Positions 37,280-47,339 of a stretch of 64,000 nt of DNA are shown piece after piece. The DNA lies in NCBI GenBank assembly GCA_934746015.1, contig CAKVEW010000005.1, positions 1 to 64,000 of the forward strand, written 5' to 3'. Source of the stretch: an uncultured Clostridium sp. GTDB lineage: Bacteria > Bacillota > Clostridia > Clostridiales > Clostridiaceae. Numbering within the stretch: position 1 is the first letter of the stretch; each line of letters begins with the position of its first letter. A model generated the notes under the pieces. It saw only the letters and a list, made by a program, of their open reading frames with translations. It made no database searches and was not told the origin of the DNA. A program made the translations under genes and the position numbers.

Positions 37280-38434
37280 ATGAAATTACCATTTAAAATA
37301 TCTTTACGTTTTTTAAGTTCTAGTAAAGGGCAAACTTTTCTTATAGCTATTGGAATAGCAATAGGAGTTTCTGTACAAATATTTATAGGATCTCTTATAA
37401 ATAGTCTTCAAAAGAATTTAATAGATAAAACTATCGGTAACTCACCAGAAATAAAAATAACTTCTAATACAGAAGACAAATTAATTAATAATTACGCTAA
37501 TATTGAATCTGAAATAGAATCTAATGAGGGAGTAACTAATTTATCATTTACAGCAGATGGAGCTGGATTAATAAAAACAAATGAAAATACTTATTCCATT
37601 TTACTTAGGGGAATGAATATTGATGATTCAGATAAAATTTATAATATCAAAAGTAGAATATATGAAGGTAATGAAGCTAAAAATGATTATGAAACAATAA
37701 TTGGTAAAGAACTTCAAAATGAACTAGGAATAGAAATAAATGAAAATATTGAAATAATATCAAATACAGGTAAAACCTCAGAACTTAAAGTTGTTGGCTT
37801 TTATGACTTAGGAGTAGCCTCATTAAATAAATCTTGGCTCCTAACTAATCTTTCTACTTCACAAGAAATATTTTCATTAGGTGACTCTGTTACTACAATA
37901 GAAATGCAAACTAATGATTTATTTAATGCAGATGTTATTGCCAGTGATTTATCATCAAACTTGGGAGATGATTATAAAATTACCAATTGGAAAGATGATA
38001 ATGCTGAACTACTAAGTGGATTAAATGGACAAAGCATTTCAAGTATTATGATCCAAGTATTTGTATTAATATCTGTAGTTTTAGGAATTGCAAGTGTACT
38101 AGCAATTACTGTTCTTCAAAAATCTAAACAAATCGGAATTTTAAAAGCCATGGGAATTAAAGATAAAGATGCAAGTTTAATCTTCTTATTTGAAGGATTA
38201 TTACTTGGAATAATGGGGGCTATTTTAGGTGTTATTTTAGGATTCTTATTAAGCTTTATGTTTAGTAAATTTGCTTTAAACCCAGATGGCACACCTGTTA
38301 TTAAACTATATATAGACTATAAATTTATAGGACTCTCAGCAGTTATAGCTATATTATCATCTACAATAGCAGCATTAATTCCTGCTAGAAGGTCTTCAAA
38401 ACTTAATTTATTGGAGGTAATTAAAAATGGGTAA
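37280..38434 (+). CDS. ABC exporter permease, FtsX/MacB type
   Basis: 384-residue permease with one N-terminal membrane helix (about 12-38), a large extracytoplasmic domain (40-255) of MacB-periplasmic-core type, and three C-terminal helices with the FtsX segment LGIASVLAITVLQKSKQIGI and LIPARRSS. Such units export lipoproteins, peptides or antibiotics by mechanotransmission and are not importers. ATG at 37280 has AAAGGGGAT upstream; eight more codons are open before it. The last eight bases overlap the ATPase start, showing tight coupling. Likely regulated by the divergent B12 regulator. Confidence 0.88.
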   Translation: MKLPFKISLRFLSSSKGQTFLIAIGIAIGVSVQIFIGSLINSLQKNLIDKTIGNSPEIKITSNTEDKLINNYANIESEIESNEGVTNLSFTADGAGLIKTNENTYSILLRGMNIDDSDKIYNIKSRIYEGNEAKNDYETIIGKELQNELGIEINENIEIISNTGKTSELKVVGFYDLGVASLNKSWLLTNLSTSQEIFSLGDSVTTIEMQTNDLFNADVIASDLSSNLGDDYKITNWKDDNAELLSGLNGQSISSIMIQVFVLISVVLGIASVLAITVLQKSKQIGILKAMGIKDKDASLIFLFEGLLLGIMGAILGVILGFLLSFMFSKFALNPDGTPVIKLYIDYKFIGLSAVIAILSSTIAALIPARRSSKLNLLEVIKNG

Positions 38435-39131
38435 AATTATAACATTAAATAATATTAATAAATTCTATGGAACTACATTTAAAACTCAAGTGCTACATGA
38501 TGTAAATTTATCTTTTGAAGAAGGAACTTTCAATTCAATAATAGGTTCATCAGGAAGTGGAAAAAGTACTTTACTAAATATAATGGGAACCTTAGACAAG
38601 CCTTCTACTGGAGAAATATATATAGACTCAAAAAGAGTTGATGCTCTTAATAAAAATGAACTTGCAGTGCTTAGAAATGAAACAATAGGATTTATATTCC
38701 AATTTCATTATCTTCTTCCTGAATTTACTGCACTTGAAAATGTACTAATGCCTTATAAAATTAAATCTTCTAAGGTTTCAAAGGAAGTTCTTAAAAGAGC
38801 TGAGGATTTATTAGACTTAGTGGGATTATCTAATGTGAAAAATAATCTTGCTGTTAATATGTCAGGTGGACAGCAACAAAGAACTGCAATAGCAAGAGCA
38901 TTAATGAATAATTCTAAAATAATATTAGCAGATGAGCCAACTGGAAACCTTGATTCTGAATCTACTGAAACTATATATAAACTTATGAGAGATATAAATA
39001 AAAAGTTTAATACAACATTTATTGTTATAACTCATGATAATAGAATAGCAGAAAAAGCAGATAGAATTATAGAAATAAAAGATGGAAAAATCTTAGAAGT
39101 AAAAAATAGCATCTCAAAAATAGCTGGATAG
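38427..39131 (+). CDS. ABC exporter ATPase, MacB/LolD type
   Basis: 234 residues with Walker A GSSGSGKST, signature MSGGQQQRTAIARAL, Walker B IILADEPTGN and the switch His in VITHD. It belongs to the LolD/MacB group that pairs with FtsX permeases. It starts within the end of the permease gene, with GGAGG 10 bases ahead of the ATG. A bidirectional terminator follows. Confidence 0.93.
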   Translation: MGKIITLNNINKFYGTTFKTQVLHDVNLSFEEGTFNSIIGSSGSGKSTLLNIMGTLDKPSTGEIYIDSKRVDALNKNELAVLRNETIGFIFQFHYLLPEFTALENVLMPYKIKSSKVSKEVLKRAEDLLDLVGLSNVKNNLAVNMSGGQQQRTAIARALMNNSKIILADEPTGNLDSESTETIYKLMRDINKKFNTTFIVITHDNRIAEKADRIIEIKDGKILEVKNSISKIAG

Positions 39132-39148
39132 ATTTATTATTATTTCAA

Positions 39149-39186
39149 AATAATGAAGGAGCTGATATCACAACTCCTTCATTATT
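39149..39186. terminator. Bidirectional terminator after the ABC exporter
   Basis: AATAATGAAGGAG pairs with CTCCTTCATTATT, then GTTTTAATT. It also serves the small convergent gene at 39213. Confidence 0.85.
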
Positions 39187-39212
39187 GTTTTAATTAAATT
39201 TCATATAATGTT

Positions 39213-39362
39213 TTAGAATCTAGGACTTATTTCCGTAGATTGGATTCTTTTTAAATCCTTTTGTCTTAATCTTGTTTCTTCCATTATTTTATCCCAAGAT
39301 TCACCTGCTATAAGCATTTCCTTAGCTCTAGAATAAGCTTGATTTTTATTTTCTCTATTCAT
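39213..39362 (-). CDS. Small hypothetical protein, 49 residues
   Basis: Not recognised. The product starts MNRENKNQAYSRAKEMLIAG and continues with WDKIMEETRLRQKDLKRIQ, a charged mostly helical protein with no membrane segment. ATG at 39362 has the excellent ribosome site GGAGGAAACT, and a terminator follows the stop, so I call it real although it is short. The second half looks like a short helix-turn-helix. It stands between the ABC exporter and purD. Confidence 0.6.
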   Translation of the reverse strand: MNRENKNQAYSRAKEMLIAGESWDKIMEETRLRQKDLKRIQSTEISPRF

Positions 39363-39483
39363 AGTTTCCTCCAATAATATTAAATGTTTATTTAACTACA
39401 TATATATTATTAAGAAAAATATCAATAATTATTACTAAATTTATTATTCTCCTACATATATAAACTTTATGAATAGTTCAATT

Positions 39484-40731
39484 CTAAAGAATTCCAATAT
39501 CTTTTCTATAGTATTTATCTTTAAAATTAACTTTTTCAATAGCCTTATATGCATCTTCCCTAGCTTCATCTATATTTTCCCCTACACCAACTACTGATAA
39601 AACTCTTCCTCCATTAGTCTTTAAGATTCCCTCTTCAAGCTTTGCACCTGCTATAAAAACCTTATTCTTAACTTCCTCTTTAACATCTATTGGATAACCT
39701 TTAATAAAAGGACCTGGATAGCCTTTTGAAGCTAATACTACATTTATACAAGTTTTAGATTTCCATTTAATTTCTACATTATACAGTTCTTCTCTTAATG
39801 CTGCTTCTATAGCTTCAAGTAAATCACTTTCCATTAAATAAAGAACAGATTGAGTTTCTGGATCTCCCATTCTTACATTGTATTCTAGAAGATATACTCC
39901 CTTTTTAGTTATCATTAATCCAAAGAAAATTATCCCCTTATAATCAAATCCTTCTTCTTTTATTCCAATTAATGTTTTATTCATTATATTTTCTTCAAAG
40001 TCCTTTAGAACTTCATCAGTTACAAATGGATTCGGTGCTAAAACTCCCATTCCACCTGTGTTAGGGCCTTTTCCACCATCTAAAATTTGTTTATGATCCT
40101 TTGCTGAGATAAATGGTATAATAGTTTTCCCATCAGTTATTGACAGAATTGATGCTTCAACTCCCTCTAAAAATTCTTCTATTACTATCTTTTGCCCTGC
40201 ACCATTAAAAATATCTTTTATCATGAACGAATTTACTGCTTCTATTGCCTCTTCTTTGTTTTCACAAATAGCAACGCCTTTCCCTGCAGCTAGCCCATCA
40301 GCTTTAATAACCGTAGGATATGGACATACTTCTAAATAATCTAAGGCTTTACCCACATCATGAAACACTTCATACTTTGCAGTTTTAACTCCATATTTTT
40401 TCATAAAATCCTTAGAAAAACTCTTACTTCCCTCAAGTCTTGCCGCCTTCTCACTTGGTCCAAATATTTTTAGACCCTTCTCTTTAAACTTATCTACTAT
40501 CCCCTTAGTTAATGGCTCTTCAGGTCCAACCACTGTTAAATCAATAGATTTATCTAAAGCAAATTGTAATAATTTATCTATTTCAGTGATATCAATATTT
40601 TCACACTTTACTTCCCTAGCAGTTCCCCCATTTCCTGGAGCTACATATATTTTCTCCACTTTATTACTCTTCGCCAGTTTCCAAGCTATTGCATGCTCTC
40701 TACCACCAGATCCAATTAATAAAATTTTCAT
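39484..40731 (-). CDS. purD: Phosphoribosylamine-glycine ligase
   Basis: 415-residue ATP-grasp enzyme, step 2 of purine synthesis (phosphoribosylamine + glycine + ATP to GAR). The N-terminal GSGGREHAIAWKL, the ATP-grasp core with KADGLAAGKGVAIC, and MGDPETQ/NVRMGDP are all present; length is normal. It is the last gene of the pur operon and has GGGGG seven bases before ATG. A hairpin-rich 150-base gap with a nested inverted repeat separates it from purH. Confidence 0.97.
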   Translation of the reverse strand: MKILLIGSGGREHAIAWKLAKSNKVEKIYVAPGNGGTAREVKCENIDITEIDKLLQFALDKSIDLTVVGPEEPLTKGIVDKFKEKGLKIFGPSEKAARLEGSKSFSKDFMKKYGVKTAKYEVFHDVGKALDYLEVCPYPTVIKADGLAAGKGVAICENKEEAIEAVNSFMIKDIFNGAGQKIVIEEFLEGVEASILSITDGKTIIPFISAKDHKQILDGGKGPNTGGMGVLAPNPFVTDEVLKDFEENIMNKTLIGIKEEGFDYKGIIFFGLMITKKGVYLLEYNVRMGDPETQSVLYLMESDLLEAIEAALREELYNVEIKWKSKTCINVVLASKGYPGPFIKGYPIDVKEEVKNKVFIAGAKLEEGILKTNGGRVLSVVGVGENIDEAREDAYKAIEKVNFKDKYYRKDIGIL

Positions 40732-40741
40732 AAAAAACCCC

Positions 40742-40880
40742 CTAAAAATTAAAAATGTAAAATGTAGAATGTAGAATTATTGTTGAAATTCCACGGGAAT
40801 TTCTTTAATTTAAAAACTCAACTATGTTGAGTTTATTCCACAATTCTACATTCTTCATTCTTAACTCTTCATTACACTAA
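40742..40880. repeat. Intercistronic nested-hairpin element R1 (purH-purD gap)
   Basis: An outer inverted repeat AATGTAGAATT (40768-40778)/AATTCTACATT (40842-40852) encloses two hairpins: GAAATTCC/GGGAATTTC at 40785-40803 and AAACTCAAC/GTTGAGTTT at 40814-40834. The left arm (40754-40788) matches element R3 (45593-45627) in 33 of 35 bases. A further hairpin CACTAATC/GATTAGTG overlaps the purH stop. Confidence 0.7.
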
Positions 40881-40887
40881 TCGAAGA

Positions 40888-42390
40888 TTAGTGCTTAAAG
40901 TGTCTTATTCCTGTAAATACCATTGATATTCCATGTTCATTACAAGCATCTATTGACTCTTGATCTCTTATTGAACCACCTGGCTGAATTATGGCTTTTA
41001 TACCATATTTAGCACATTCATCTACTACATCTCTAAATGGAAAGAATGCATCTGATGCTAGTACTGTAGCACCTTTGCCCCTTTGAAGTGCTTCTTCTGT
41101 TGCCCAAATTCTATTAACTTGTCCACCACCAATTCCTACTGCTACTCCATCTTTTATTGCCACTATAGCATTAGATTTAACATATTTAACTACCTTCATT
41201 CCAAATAATAAATCTTTCATTTCCTTTTCTGTAGGTGATTTTTCAGTAACTACTTTTAAATCTTCAATTAATCTAGTATCTTCTTCTTGAACTAAAATCC
41301 CTCCATCAACAGTTACCATATATTTTTTAGCTTTTGGTTCATTAGTACATTTTATTACTCTTAAATTCTTTTTACTTCTTAATACTTCTAAAGCATCTTC
41401 ATCGTAATCTGGTGCTGCTACTACTTCTAAGAAAATTTTAACCATTTCCTCTGCTGTTTTTTTATCTATTTTTCTGTTTATTGCCACTATTCCTCCAAAA
41501 ATAGATGTTGGATCTGCATCATGAGCTTTTTTATAAACTTCAAAAACATTTTCCCCTATAGCAACTCCACAAGGAGTGTTATGTTTAAGACCACAACAAG
41601 CAACTTCATCAAATTCACAGGCAACTTTCCAAGCAATATCTAAATCCTTTATATTATTATAAGAAAGTTCCTTACCATTTAATATTTCAAAACTATTCAT
41701 TGCACCATCAAATTCGTTTGAGCTGTAGTAAGCTGCACTTTGATGTGGATTTTCTCCATATCTTAAGCTTTGTTTTTTCTTATATGATATTGAAAGATAT
41801 TCTGGATATTCTTCATCTTCAAGTAAAAAATTAGATATAGCTGCATCATAGGCACTCATTAAATTAAATACTTTTCCAGCTAATCTCTTTCTTACTGATA
41901 TTGAAACATCTCCACTTTTATTAATTTCATCCATAACTAATTTGTAATCCTCTTTATCAGATATTACAATAACATCTTTAAAGTTTTTTGCAGCTGCCCT
42001 AAGCATAGTAGGACCACCAATATCAATAAACTCCACTTTTTCATCAAAACTTAACTCTTCTCTAACCTTTTGGAAGAAAGGATATAAATTAACTATTACC
42101 ATATCTATAGTTTCTATATTCATTTCCTTAATTGTATTCATATGCTCTTCATTATTTCTTATAGCAAGAATACCAGCATGTATTATTGGATGAAGAGTTT
42201 TAACTCTTCCATCTAGCATCTCTGGAAAATCAGTAACTTCATTAACTTCTATTACATTAACTCCATTCTCTTTAAGATGCTTATAAGTTCCACCTGTAGA
42301 TATTATTTCTACTCCCTTTTCTTGCAAAAACTTAGAAAAGTCTAAAATTCCATCTTTATCAAAAACACTAACTAAAGCTTTTTTTATCAT
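40888..42390 (-). CDS. purH: Bifunctional AICAR formyltransferase/IMP cyclohydrolase
   Basis: 500 residues, catalysing the last two steps to IMP. The N-terminal IMP cyclohydrolase (1-195) starts [20 protein letters not shown] and has the LYPF and TMLRAAAKN motifs; the C-terminal AICAR transformylase (200-500) holds [13 protein letters not shown] with the catalytic Lys-His pair. Intact length. It lies between purN and purD in the minus-strand operon, with repeat-filled gaps on both sides. Confidence 0.97.
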   Translation of the reverse strand: MIKKALVSVFDKDGILDFSKFLQEKGVEIISTGGTYKHLKENGVNVIEVNEVTDFPEMLDGRVKTLHPIIHAGILAIRNNEEHMNTIKEMNIETIDMVIVNLYPFFQKVREELSFDEKVEFIDIGGPTMLRAAAKNFKDVIVISDKEDYKLVMDEINKSGDVSISVRKRLAGKVFNLMSAYDAAISNFLLEDEEYPEYLSISYKKKQSLRYGENPHQSAAYYSSNEFDGAMNSFEILNGKELSYNNIKDLDIAWKVACEFDEVACCGLKHNTPCGVAIGENVFEVYKKAHDADPTSIFGGIVAINRKIDKKTAEEMVKIFLEVVAAPDYDEDALEVLRSKKNLRVIKCTNEPKAKKYMVTVDGGILVQEEDTRLIEDLKVVTEKSPTEKEMKDLLFGMKVVKYVKSNAIVAIKDGVAVGIGGGQVNRIWATEEALQRGKGATVLASDAFFPFRDVVDECAKYGIKAIIQPGGSIRDQESIDACNEHGISMVFTGIRHFKH

Positions 42391-42422
42391 AAAAACACCC
42401 CATTTATAATTGATAATGCATA

Positions 42423-42541
42423 ATTAATGTGAAAACTCCTAAGGAGTTTTACACAATGAAAGAATGAAGCTTCTCTTTTGCATCCGCAAAATCGAAATGA
42501 AAAAATGAAATATTTTCACTTAATTTTTTAATTCTTTCATT
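42423..42541. repeat. Intercistronic nested-hairpin element R2 (purN-purH gap)
   Basis: Contains the palindrome AAAACTCCTAAGGAGTTTT (42432-42450), the hairpin TTTTGC-ATCC-GCAAAA, and outer arms AATGAAAGAAT (42455-42465) and ATTCTTTCATT (42531-42541). The 88-base segment 42423-42510, in reverse complement, is a close copy of 47080-47166 in the purL-purE gap. Confidence 0.7.
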
Positions 42542-43154
42542 CTTTAATTATTCTTGTTTTTCCATTAATAATTTCCACTTTATTTTTGCTTATTAATTCA
42601 ATTGCCTTAGGCAGTAAAATATGTTCTTTTTCTAAAACTCTTTTTTGTAAAATTTCTTTTGTATCTTCAAAATATACTGGTACAACTTCCTGAAGAATTA
42701 TTGCTCCCCCGTCTACTTCTTCATTAACAAAGTGTACAGTACATCCTGTAAATTTAACTCCTGAATTTATTACTGCTTCATGTACTTTTAATCCATACAT
42801 CTTAGGACCACAAAAACTTGGTATCAATGATGGATGAATATTTATTATTTTATCTTTAAATTCTTTTAAAATATTGCCTTGAAGTATGGAAAGATACCCT
42901 GCTAAAACTATTAAATTAACCTTTCCCCTAATTAATTCTAGAATTTTATCAGATGTTTTATTTCCGTACTCATCTTTTGATACCACATAGCTTTTTATCC
43001 CCTTAAGCTTTGCCCTTTCTAGAGCATATATCCCTTCTTTACTTCCTATAACCATTTCTATCTTGCAATTTAAGCTGCCATTTTCTATAGAATCTATTAT
43101 TGATTGAAGATTTGTTCCTCCCCCTGATGCAAGCACTGCTATCTTAAACAACAA
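42537..43154 (-). CDS. purN: Phosphoribosylglycinamide formyltransferase
   Basis: 205 residues; transfers a formyl group from 10-formyl-tetrahydrofolate to GAR. Rossmann opening KIAVLASGGGTNLQSIID, catalytic NIHPSLIPSF (Asn, His) and the conserved Asp in CTVHFVNEEVDGG. The start overlaps the end of purM by 16 bases, so translation is coupled. The usual purN, not the folate-independent purT type. Confidence 0.97.
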   Translation of the reverse strand: MLFKIAVLASGGGTNLQSIIDSIENGSLNCKIEMVIGSKEGIYALERAKLKGIKSYVVSKDEYGNKTSDKILELIRGKVNLIVLAGYLSILQGNILKEFKDKIINIHPSLIPSFCGPKMYGLKVHEAVINSGVKFTGCTVHFVNEEVDGGAIILQEVVPVYFEDTKEILQKRVLEKEHILLPKAIELISKNKVEIINGKTRIIKE

Positions 43155-44140
43155 CCTTCACCTCCAGATGTTACATAACCTATTTCATAAGCTCTTTCTC
43201 CCATTTCAATCAATGCTTTTATAATAGTATCTACATCTGCTTCATTTACACATAATACAAATCCAATTCCCATATTGAATGTATTATACATATGATTTTT
43301 ATCAACACCTTTTTCAATTATCTTTTTAAATATTAAAGGTAGTGGATAACTATTTTTATTTATCACTGCTGTTAAGCCTTCACTATTAAACATCCTTGGA
43401 ACATTTTCTATAAATCCTCCACCAGTAATGTGAGCCATTCCCTTTATTTCAAATCCTTCAAGTAATTTTAAAATAGGTTTTACATAAATTTTTGTTGGTG
43501 TAATTAATGTCTTCCAAGCCTCTTTTCCATCTATATCTTCATTTAAATCTGTAAATAACTTTCTTACTAAAGAATAACCATTAGAATGTAATCCTGAAGA
43601 TGCAATACCAATAAGCTTATCTCCAGCTTTGATATTTTTACCATTAATTATTTTGTCTTTGTCCACTATTCCAACTGCAAATCCAGCCATATCATATTCA
43701 CCATCTCTATAAAAGCCAGGCATTTCTGCTGTTTCACCACCAACTAAGGCACAATCTCCCTGGATACATCCTTCTGAAATTCCCTTAACTAAATCAGCAG
43801 CCACTTCTGACTGAAGTTTCCCGCAGGCTATATAATCTAAAAAGAATAATGGTTTTGCTCCATGACATAAAATATCATTAACACACATAGCAACACAGTC
43901 TATGCCAACTGTATCATATTTTTTAGTCTTAAATGCAATATCAAGTTTAGTACCAACTCCATCTGTACCTGATACTAAAACTGGTTTCTTATATCCTTCT
44001 GGAAGCTCAACCATACCAGCAAAACTTCCAAGGCCATTTAATACATATTTACTCATAGTTTTACTTGCATATTCTTTTATTAATTTAACCGATCTATACC
44101 CTTCTTCTATATTGACTCCAGCTTCTTTATAAGTTAACAT
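43139..44140 (-). CDS. purM: Phosphoribosylformylglycinamidine cyclo-ligase
   Basis: 333 residues; ATP-dependent closure of FGAM to AIR. YKEAGVNIEEGYRSV opening, VSGTDGVGTKL, VGGETAEMPGFY and GLHSNGYSLVR motifs, all standard. It follows purF by 20 bases and overlaps purN. Normal length. Confidence 0.97.
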   Translation of the reverse strand: MLTYKEAGVNIEEGYRSVKLIKEYASKTMSKYVLNGLGSFAGMVELPEGYKKPVLVSGTDGVGTKLDIAFKTKKYDTVGIDCVAMCVNDILCHGAKPLFFLDYIACGKLQSEVAADLVKGISEGCIQGDCALVGGETAEMPGFYRDGEYDMAGFAVGIVDKDKIINGKNIKAGDKLIGIASSGLHSNGYSLVRKLFTDLNEDIDGKEAWKTLITPTKIYVKPILKLLEGFEIKGMAHITGGGFIENVPRMFNSEGLTAVINKNSYPLPLIFKKIIEKGVDKNHMYNTFNMGIGFVLCVNEADVDTIIKALIEMGERAYEIGYVTSGGEGCCLR

Positions 44141-44160
44141 TTCACCACTACCTTTCAGAA

Positions 44161-45567
44161 TTATTTTGCACCCTCTATAGGAGTTGCTACTGGATAAATT
44201 CCATTAAAGCATCCAACACAATAACCACAATCCCTTTTAAAGCATTTATACATTCCTTCCATGCTTAAATAGCCTAGTGAATCTGCTCCTATAGCTTCTT
44301 TAATTTCTTCTATAGATTTTTTTGATCCAATTAATTCACTTCTATATGGAGTATCTATACCAAAATAACAAGGAAACTTAACTATTGGAGAAGCAACTAA
44401 AAAATGTACTTCCTTAGCACCAGCTTTTCTTAATGAATCCACTAGGTGCTTTGAAGTAGTTCCCCTTACTATAGAATCATCAATTAAAATAACTCTTTTC
44501 CCACTTATATTCACTTTTAATGGATTTAATTTAACAGCTACTGCCTTCTCCCTAATTTCTTGAGATGGAGCTATGAAAGTTCTACCTACATATCTATTTT
44601 TTACAAAGCCTGTATCATAGGCTATACCTGATGCCTTAGAATATCCTATTGCTGCTGGTATCCCTGAATCTGGAACTGCTACTACTATATCTGCCTCTAT
44701 CTTATATTCATTATATAACTCTTCACCAGCTCTTACTCTTGAATAATGAACATCTAATCCATCTATTGTAGAGTCTGGTCTAGCAAAATATATATATTCA
44801 AAGGCACAGGTTTGACACTGTGTATTTTCAGAATACTTATAAGACTTAGTACCATTTTTATCTATTATAATAATTTCTCCTGGCTCTATATCCCTAATTA
44901 GCTCTGCACCTATTGCATCTAATGCACAACTTTCTGAAGATAAAACGTATCCATCTTCAATTTTTCCAAGACACAAAGGTCTTATTCCATGGGGATCTCT
45001 AACACCTATAAGCTTATCTTCTGTTAAGATAACCATAGCAAAGGATCCTCTAATTGCTTGAATAGCATCAAAAATTGCTCTTTCTATCCCCTTTTTCGCA
45101 GCTCTTGCTATAAGATTAGCTATTACTTCAGAATCTATTGAAGTATGAAATATATGTCCTCCATCCTCTAATAATTCCCTTATTACATCAGCATTTACTA
45201 AAGTTCCATTATGAGCCATGGCTATTTGTCCAAGCTTTGATTGACTAAGTAAAGGTTGTGCATTTTCGATTCTAGTATCACCACTTGTAGAGTATCTAAC
45301 ATGTCCAATAGCTATAGAACCCTTAAGATTCTCTAAGTTTTCCTTAGAAAAAGCCTCTGTAACAAGTCCCATTCCTTTATGAATATCTATGGTTTCTCCA
45401 TTTGAAACAGCTATTCCTGCACTTTCTTGTCCTCTATGTTGAAGAGCATATAAGCCATAATAAACCATAGAAGAAGCCTCTATAGATTTATTTAAATAAA
45501 CTCCAAAAACTCCACATTCCTCTTTAAATTTGTCATTACTTGGATCAAAGACTAAATTTGAATTCAA
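44161..45567 (-). CDS. purF: Amidophosphoribosyltransferase
   Basis: 468-residue first committed enzyme of the pathway (PRPP + glutamine to phosphoribosylamine). A 17-residue propeptide precedes Cys18 (EECGVFG), the mature N-terminal nucleophile. The glutaminase domain is followed by a phosphoribosyltransferase domain with the PRPP loop VILIDDSIVRGTT. The C-terminal cysteine cluster CKRDCGYCVGC and the earlier CQTCAFEY fit the 4Fe-4S type known from Bacillus, which makes the enzyme oxygen-sensitive. Confidence 0.97.
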   Translation of the reverse strand: MNSNLVFDPSNDKFKEECGVFGVYLNKSIEASSMVYYGLYALQHRGQESAGIAVSNGETIDIHKGMGLVTEAFSKENLENLKGSIAIGHVRYSTSGDTRIENAQPLLSQSKLGQIAMAHNGTLVNADVIRELLEDGGHIFHTSIDSEVIANLIARAAKKGIERAIFDAIQAIRGSFAMVILTEDKLIGVRDPHGIRPLCLGKIEDGYVLSSESCALDAIGAELIRDIEPGEIIIIDKNGTKSYKYSENTQCQTCAFEYIYFARPDSTIDGLDVHYSRVRAGEELYNEYKIEADIVVAVPDSGIPAAIGYSKASGIAYDTGFVKNRYVGRTFIAPSQEIREKAVAVKLNPLKVNISGKRVILIDDSIVRGTTSKHLVDSLRKAGAKEVHFLVASPIVKFPCYFGIDTPYRSELIGSKKSIEEIKEAIGADSLGYLSMEGMYKCFKRDCGYCVGCFNGIYPVATPIEGAK

Positions 45568-45580
45568 AAAAACACCCCCG

Positions 45581-45735
45581 TAAATAATTAATAATGTAAA
45601 ATGTAGAGTGTAGAATTATTGATGAAACTCAGCCTAGCTGAGTTTCTTAATTAAATTCTAATAATTCAGTAATAACTGAATTATTTCATTAATTTTACAT
45701 TTTTCACTATTCATTTTACATTGTGCGAAAGCACA
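45581..45735. repeat. Intercistronic nested-hairpin element R3 (purC-purF gap)
   Basis: Outer arms AATGTAAAATGTAGAGTG (from 45593) and TTTTACATT (right side, about 45694-45722). Inside are hairpins GAAACTCAGC/GCTGAGTTTC (45624-45646) and AATAATTCAGT/ACTGAATTATT (45660-45685), then GTGC-GAAA-GCAC (45723-45734). Homologous to R1 at its left arm. Confidence 0.7.
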
Positions 45736-45739
45736 CCCC

Positions 45740-46450
45740 TTATGCATTGTTACCTATTCTGTTCAGTATTTCAACATATGCATCTTTTACATTTCCAAGG
45801 TCTCTTCTAAATCTATCTTTATCTAGCTTCTCTCCTGTAATTGCATCCCAAAATCTACATGTATCTGGTGAAATTTCGTCTGCTAATAAAATTTCTCCAT
45901 TATATCTACCAAATTCTAATTTGAAATCTATAAGTTTAATATTTTGTTCTATAAAGAACTCTTTTAAAATTTCATTTATCTTAGCAGTGATTTCATATAT
46001 TTTTTCTAATTCTTCAAAGGTAGTTGCTCCTATTCCTACTGCATGATAATCGTTAATTAATGGATCTCCAAGTGAATCGTCTTTGTAGGATAGTTCAAAT
46101 ACTGTTGTTTTAAGTTCATATCCTTCTTGTAATCCTAGTCTTTTTGCCATTGATCCAGCTGCTACATTTCTGACTATAACTTCTAATGGAATTATCTCAA
46201 CTTTTTTACATAACTGTTCTCTTTCATTTAATTTCTTTATGAAATGAGTTTTAATTCCCTTTTTCTCTAACATTTCAAATATCATTGAAGTAATAGAGTT
46301 ATTTAGAACTCCTTTATCTTCTATTTGTCCCTTTTTCTCTCCATTAAAGGCTGTAGCATCATCTTTATAATAAACTATAACCTCATCTTCCTTATCTGTA
46401 GCATATATCTTCTTTGCCTTTCCTTCATATAGCATTTCTAACTTTTCCAT
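45740..46450 (-). CDS. purC: SAICAR synthase
   Basis: 236 residues; couples aspartate to CAIR with [21 protein letters not shown] opening, [11 protein letters not shown], and the [13 protein letters not shown] motif near the end. Start codon shares one base with the purE stop (overlap at 46450), so the two are coupled. Confidence 0.97.
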   Translation of the reverse strand: MEKLEMLYEGKAKKIYATDKEDEVIVYYKDDATAFNGEKKGQIEDKGVLNNSITSMIFEMLEKKGIKTHFIKKLNEREQLCKKVEIIPLEVIVRNVAAGSMAKRLGLQEGYELKTTVFELSYKDDSLGDPLINDYHAVGIGATTFEELEKIYEITAKINEILKEFFIEQNIKLIDFKLEFGRYNGEILLADEISPDTCRFWDAITGEKLDKDRFRRDLGNVKDAYVEILNRIGNNA

Positions 46451-46929
46451 TACAAATCCACTCCTTGTCCATTTTCTTCTATAAATTTCTTTTTCATATC
46501 TATTCTAAATTTATTTAATTTTTCTTTTAGTTCTTTATCTTTTATAGCAAGCATTTGAACTGCAAGCATTCCAGCATTATAACTATTATTTATTCCTACT
46601 GTAGCTACTGGAATTGATTTTGGCATTTGAACAATTGAAAATAATGCATCTAGACCTTCAACAGCCCCTTTAATAGGTACTCCTATAACCGGCATCGTAG
46701 TTTGAGAAGCTATAACCCCTGGTAAATGTGCAGCAAGACCAGCTCCTGCAATAACTACTTCACATCCATTTTTCTCTGCTTCCTTTAAAGTTTCAGTTAA
46801 CCTTTCAGGAACCCTATGAGCTGATAAAACATAGGCCTTAAAATCAACACCAAACTCCCTTAAACAATTAGCTGCACCCTTCATTACATCAGTATCTGAT
46901 TTGCTTCCAAAAAAAATTGCTACTTTCAT
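46450..46929 (-). CDS. purE: N5-carboxyaminoimidazole ribonucleotide mutase
   Basis: 159 residues; class I PurE, converting N5-CAIR to [25 protein letters not shown] with the catalytic His, and [13 protein letters not shown] are present. Class I enzymes normally need PurK; no purK is in the window, so it must lie elsewhere or the cell uses CO2 directly. Confidence 0.97.
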   Translation of the reverse strand: MKVAIFFGSKSDTDVMKGAANCLREFGVDFKAYVLSAHRVPERLTETLKEAEKNGCEVVIAGAGLAAHLPGVIASQTTMPVIGVPIKGAVEGLDALFSIVQMPKSIPVATVGINNSYNAGMLAVQMLAIKDKELKEKLNKFRIDMKKKFIEENGQGVDL

Positions 46930-46939
46930 ATAAAACCCC

Positions 46940-47206
46940 TTTCCTTTAATGCGTAATGCATAATTGTTGAAATAATTCAGCCATCTGAATTATTAAATTT
47001 ATAAATCCCCAAAGAATTTAACCATTAATTCTTTCATTTCTTCATGTTGATTTTGCTTCATCCGATAAGCTAATACCTATTTCATTCTTTCATTTCGATT
47101 TTGCGTATGCAAAAGAGAATCTTCATTTTTTCATTTCCAAAACTCCTGTGGAGTTTTAACATTAATAATGCATTTTGCATTACGCATTATGCATTATTAT
47201 AATTAG
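46940..47206. repeat. Intercistronic nested-hairpin element R4 (purL-purE gap)
   Basis: Outer arms AATGCGTAATGCATAATTG (from 46949) and its imperfect complement at about 47168-47198, rich in AATGCATAATGC-type units. Inside are AATAATTCAG/CTGAATTATT (46974-46995), an 87-base segment (47080-47166) that is an inverted copy of R2, and the hairpin AAAACTCC/GGAGTTTT. No open frame is credible here. Confidence 0.7.
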
Positions 47207-47339
47207 CACCTATTCGACTTCGCTCATAGGTGTAAGTTCGGCTAAGCCAAATCATAGATTTGGAGCCGATTTAGGTAACACCTATTCGACTTCACTCATA
47301 GGTGTAAGTTCGGCTAAGCCAAATCATAGATTTGGAGCC
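47207..47339. repeat. Tandem 61-base repeat pair behind purL
   Basis: Two copies (47207-47267 and 47279-47339), 60 of 61 bases identical, 72 bases apart. Each folds into CACCTAT/ATAGGTG and GGCT..CCAAATC/GATTTGG..AGCC hairpins. The second copy directly abuts the purL stop codon. Two copies only; not a CRISPR array. Confidence 0.85.

Noticed and set aside
47207..47339. Possible CRISPR array
   Set aside because: Only two repeats, each 61 bases and internally folded, with an 11-base spacer; no cas genes in the window.
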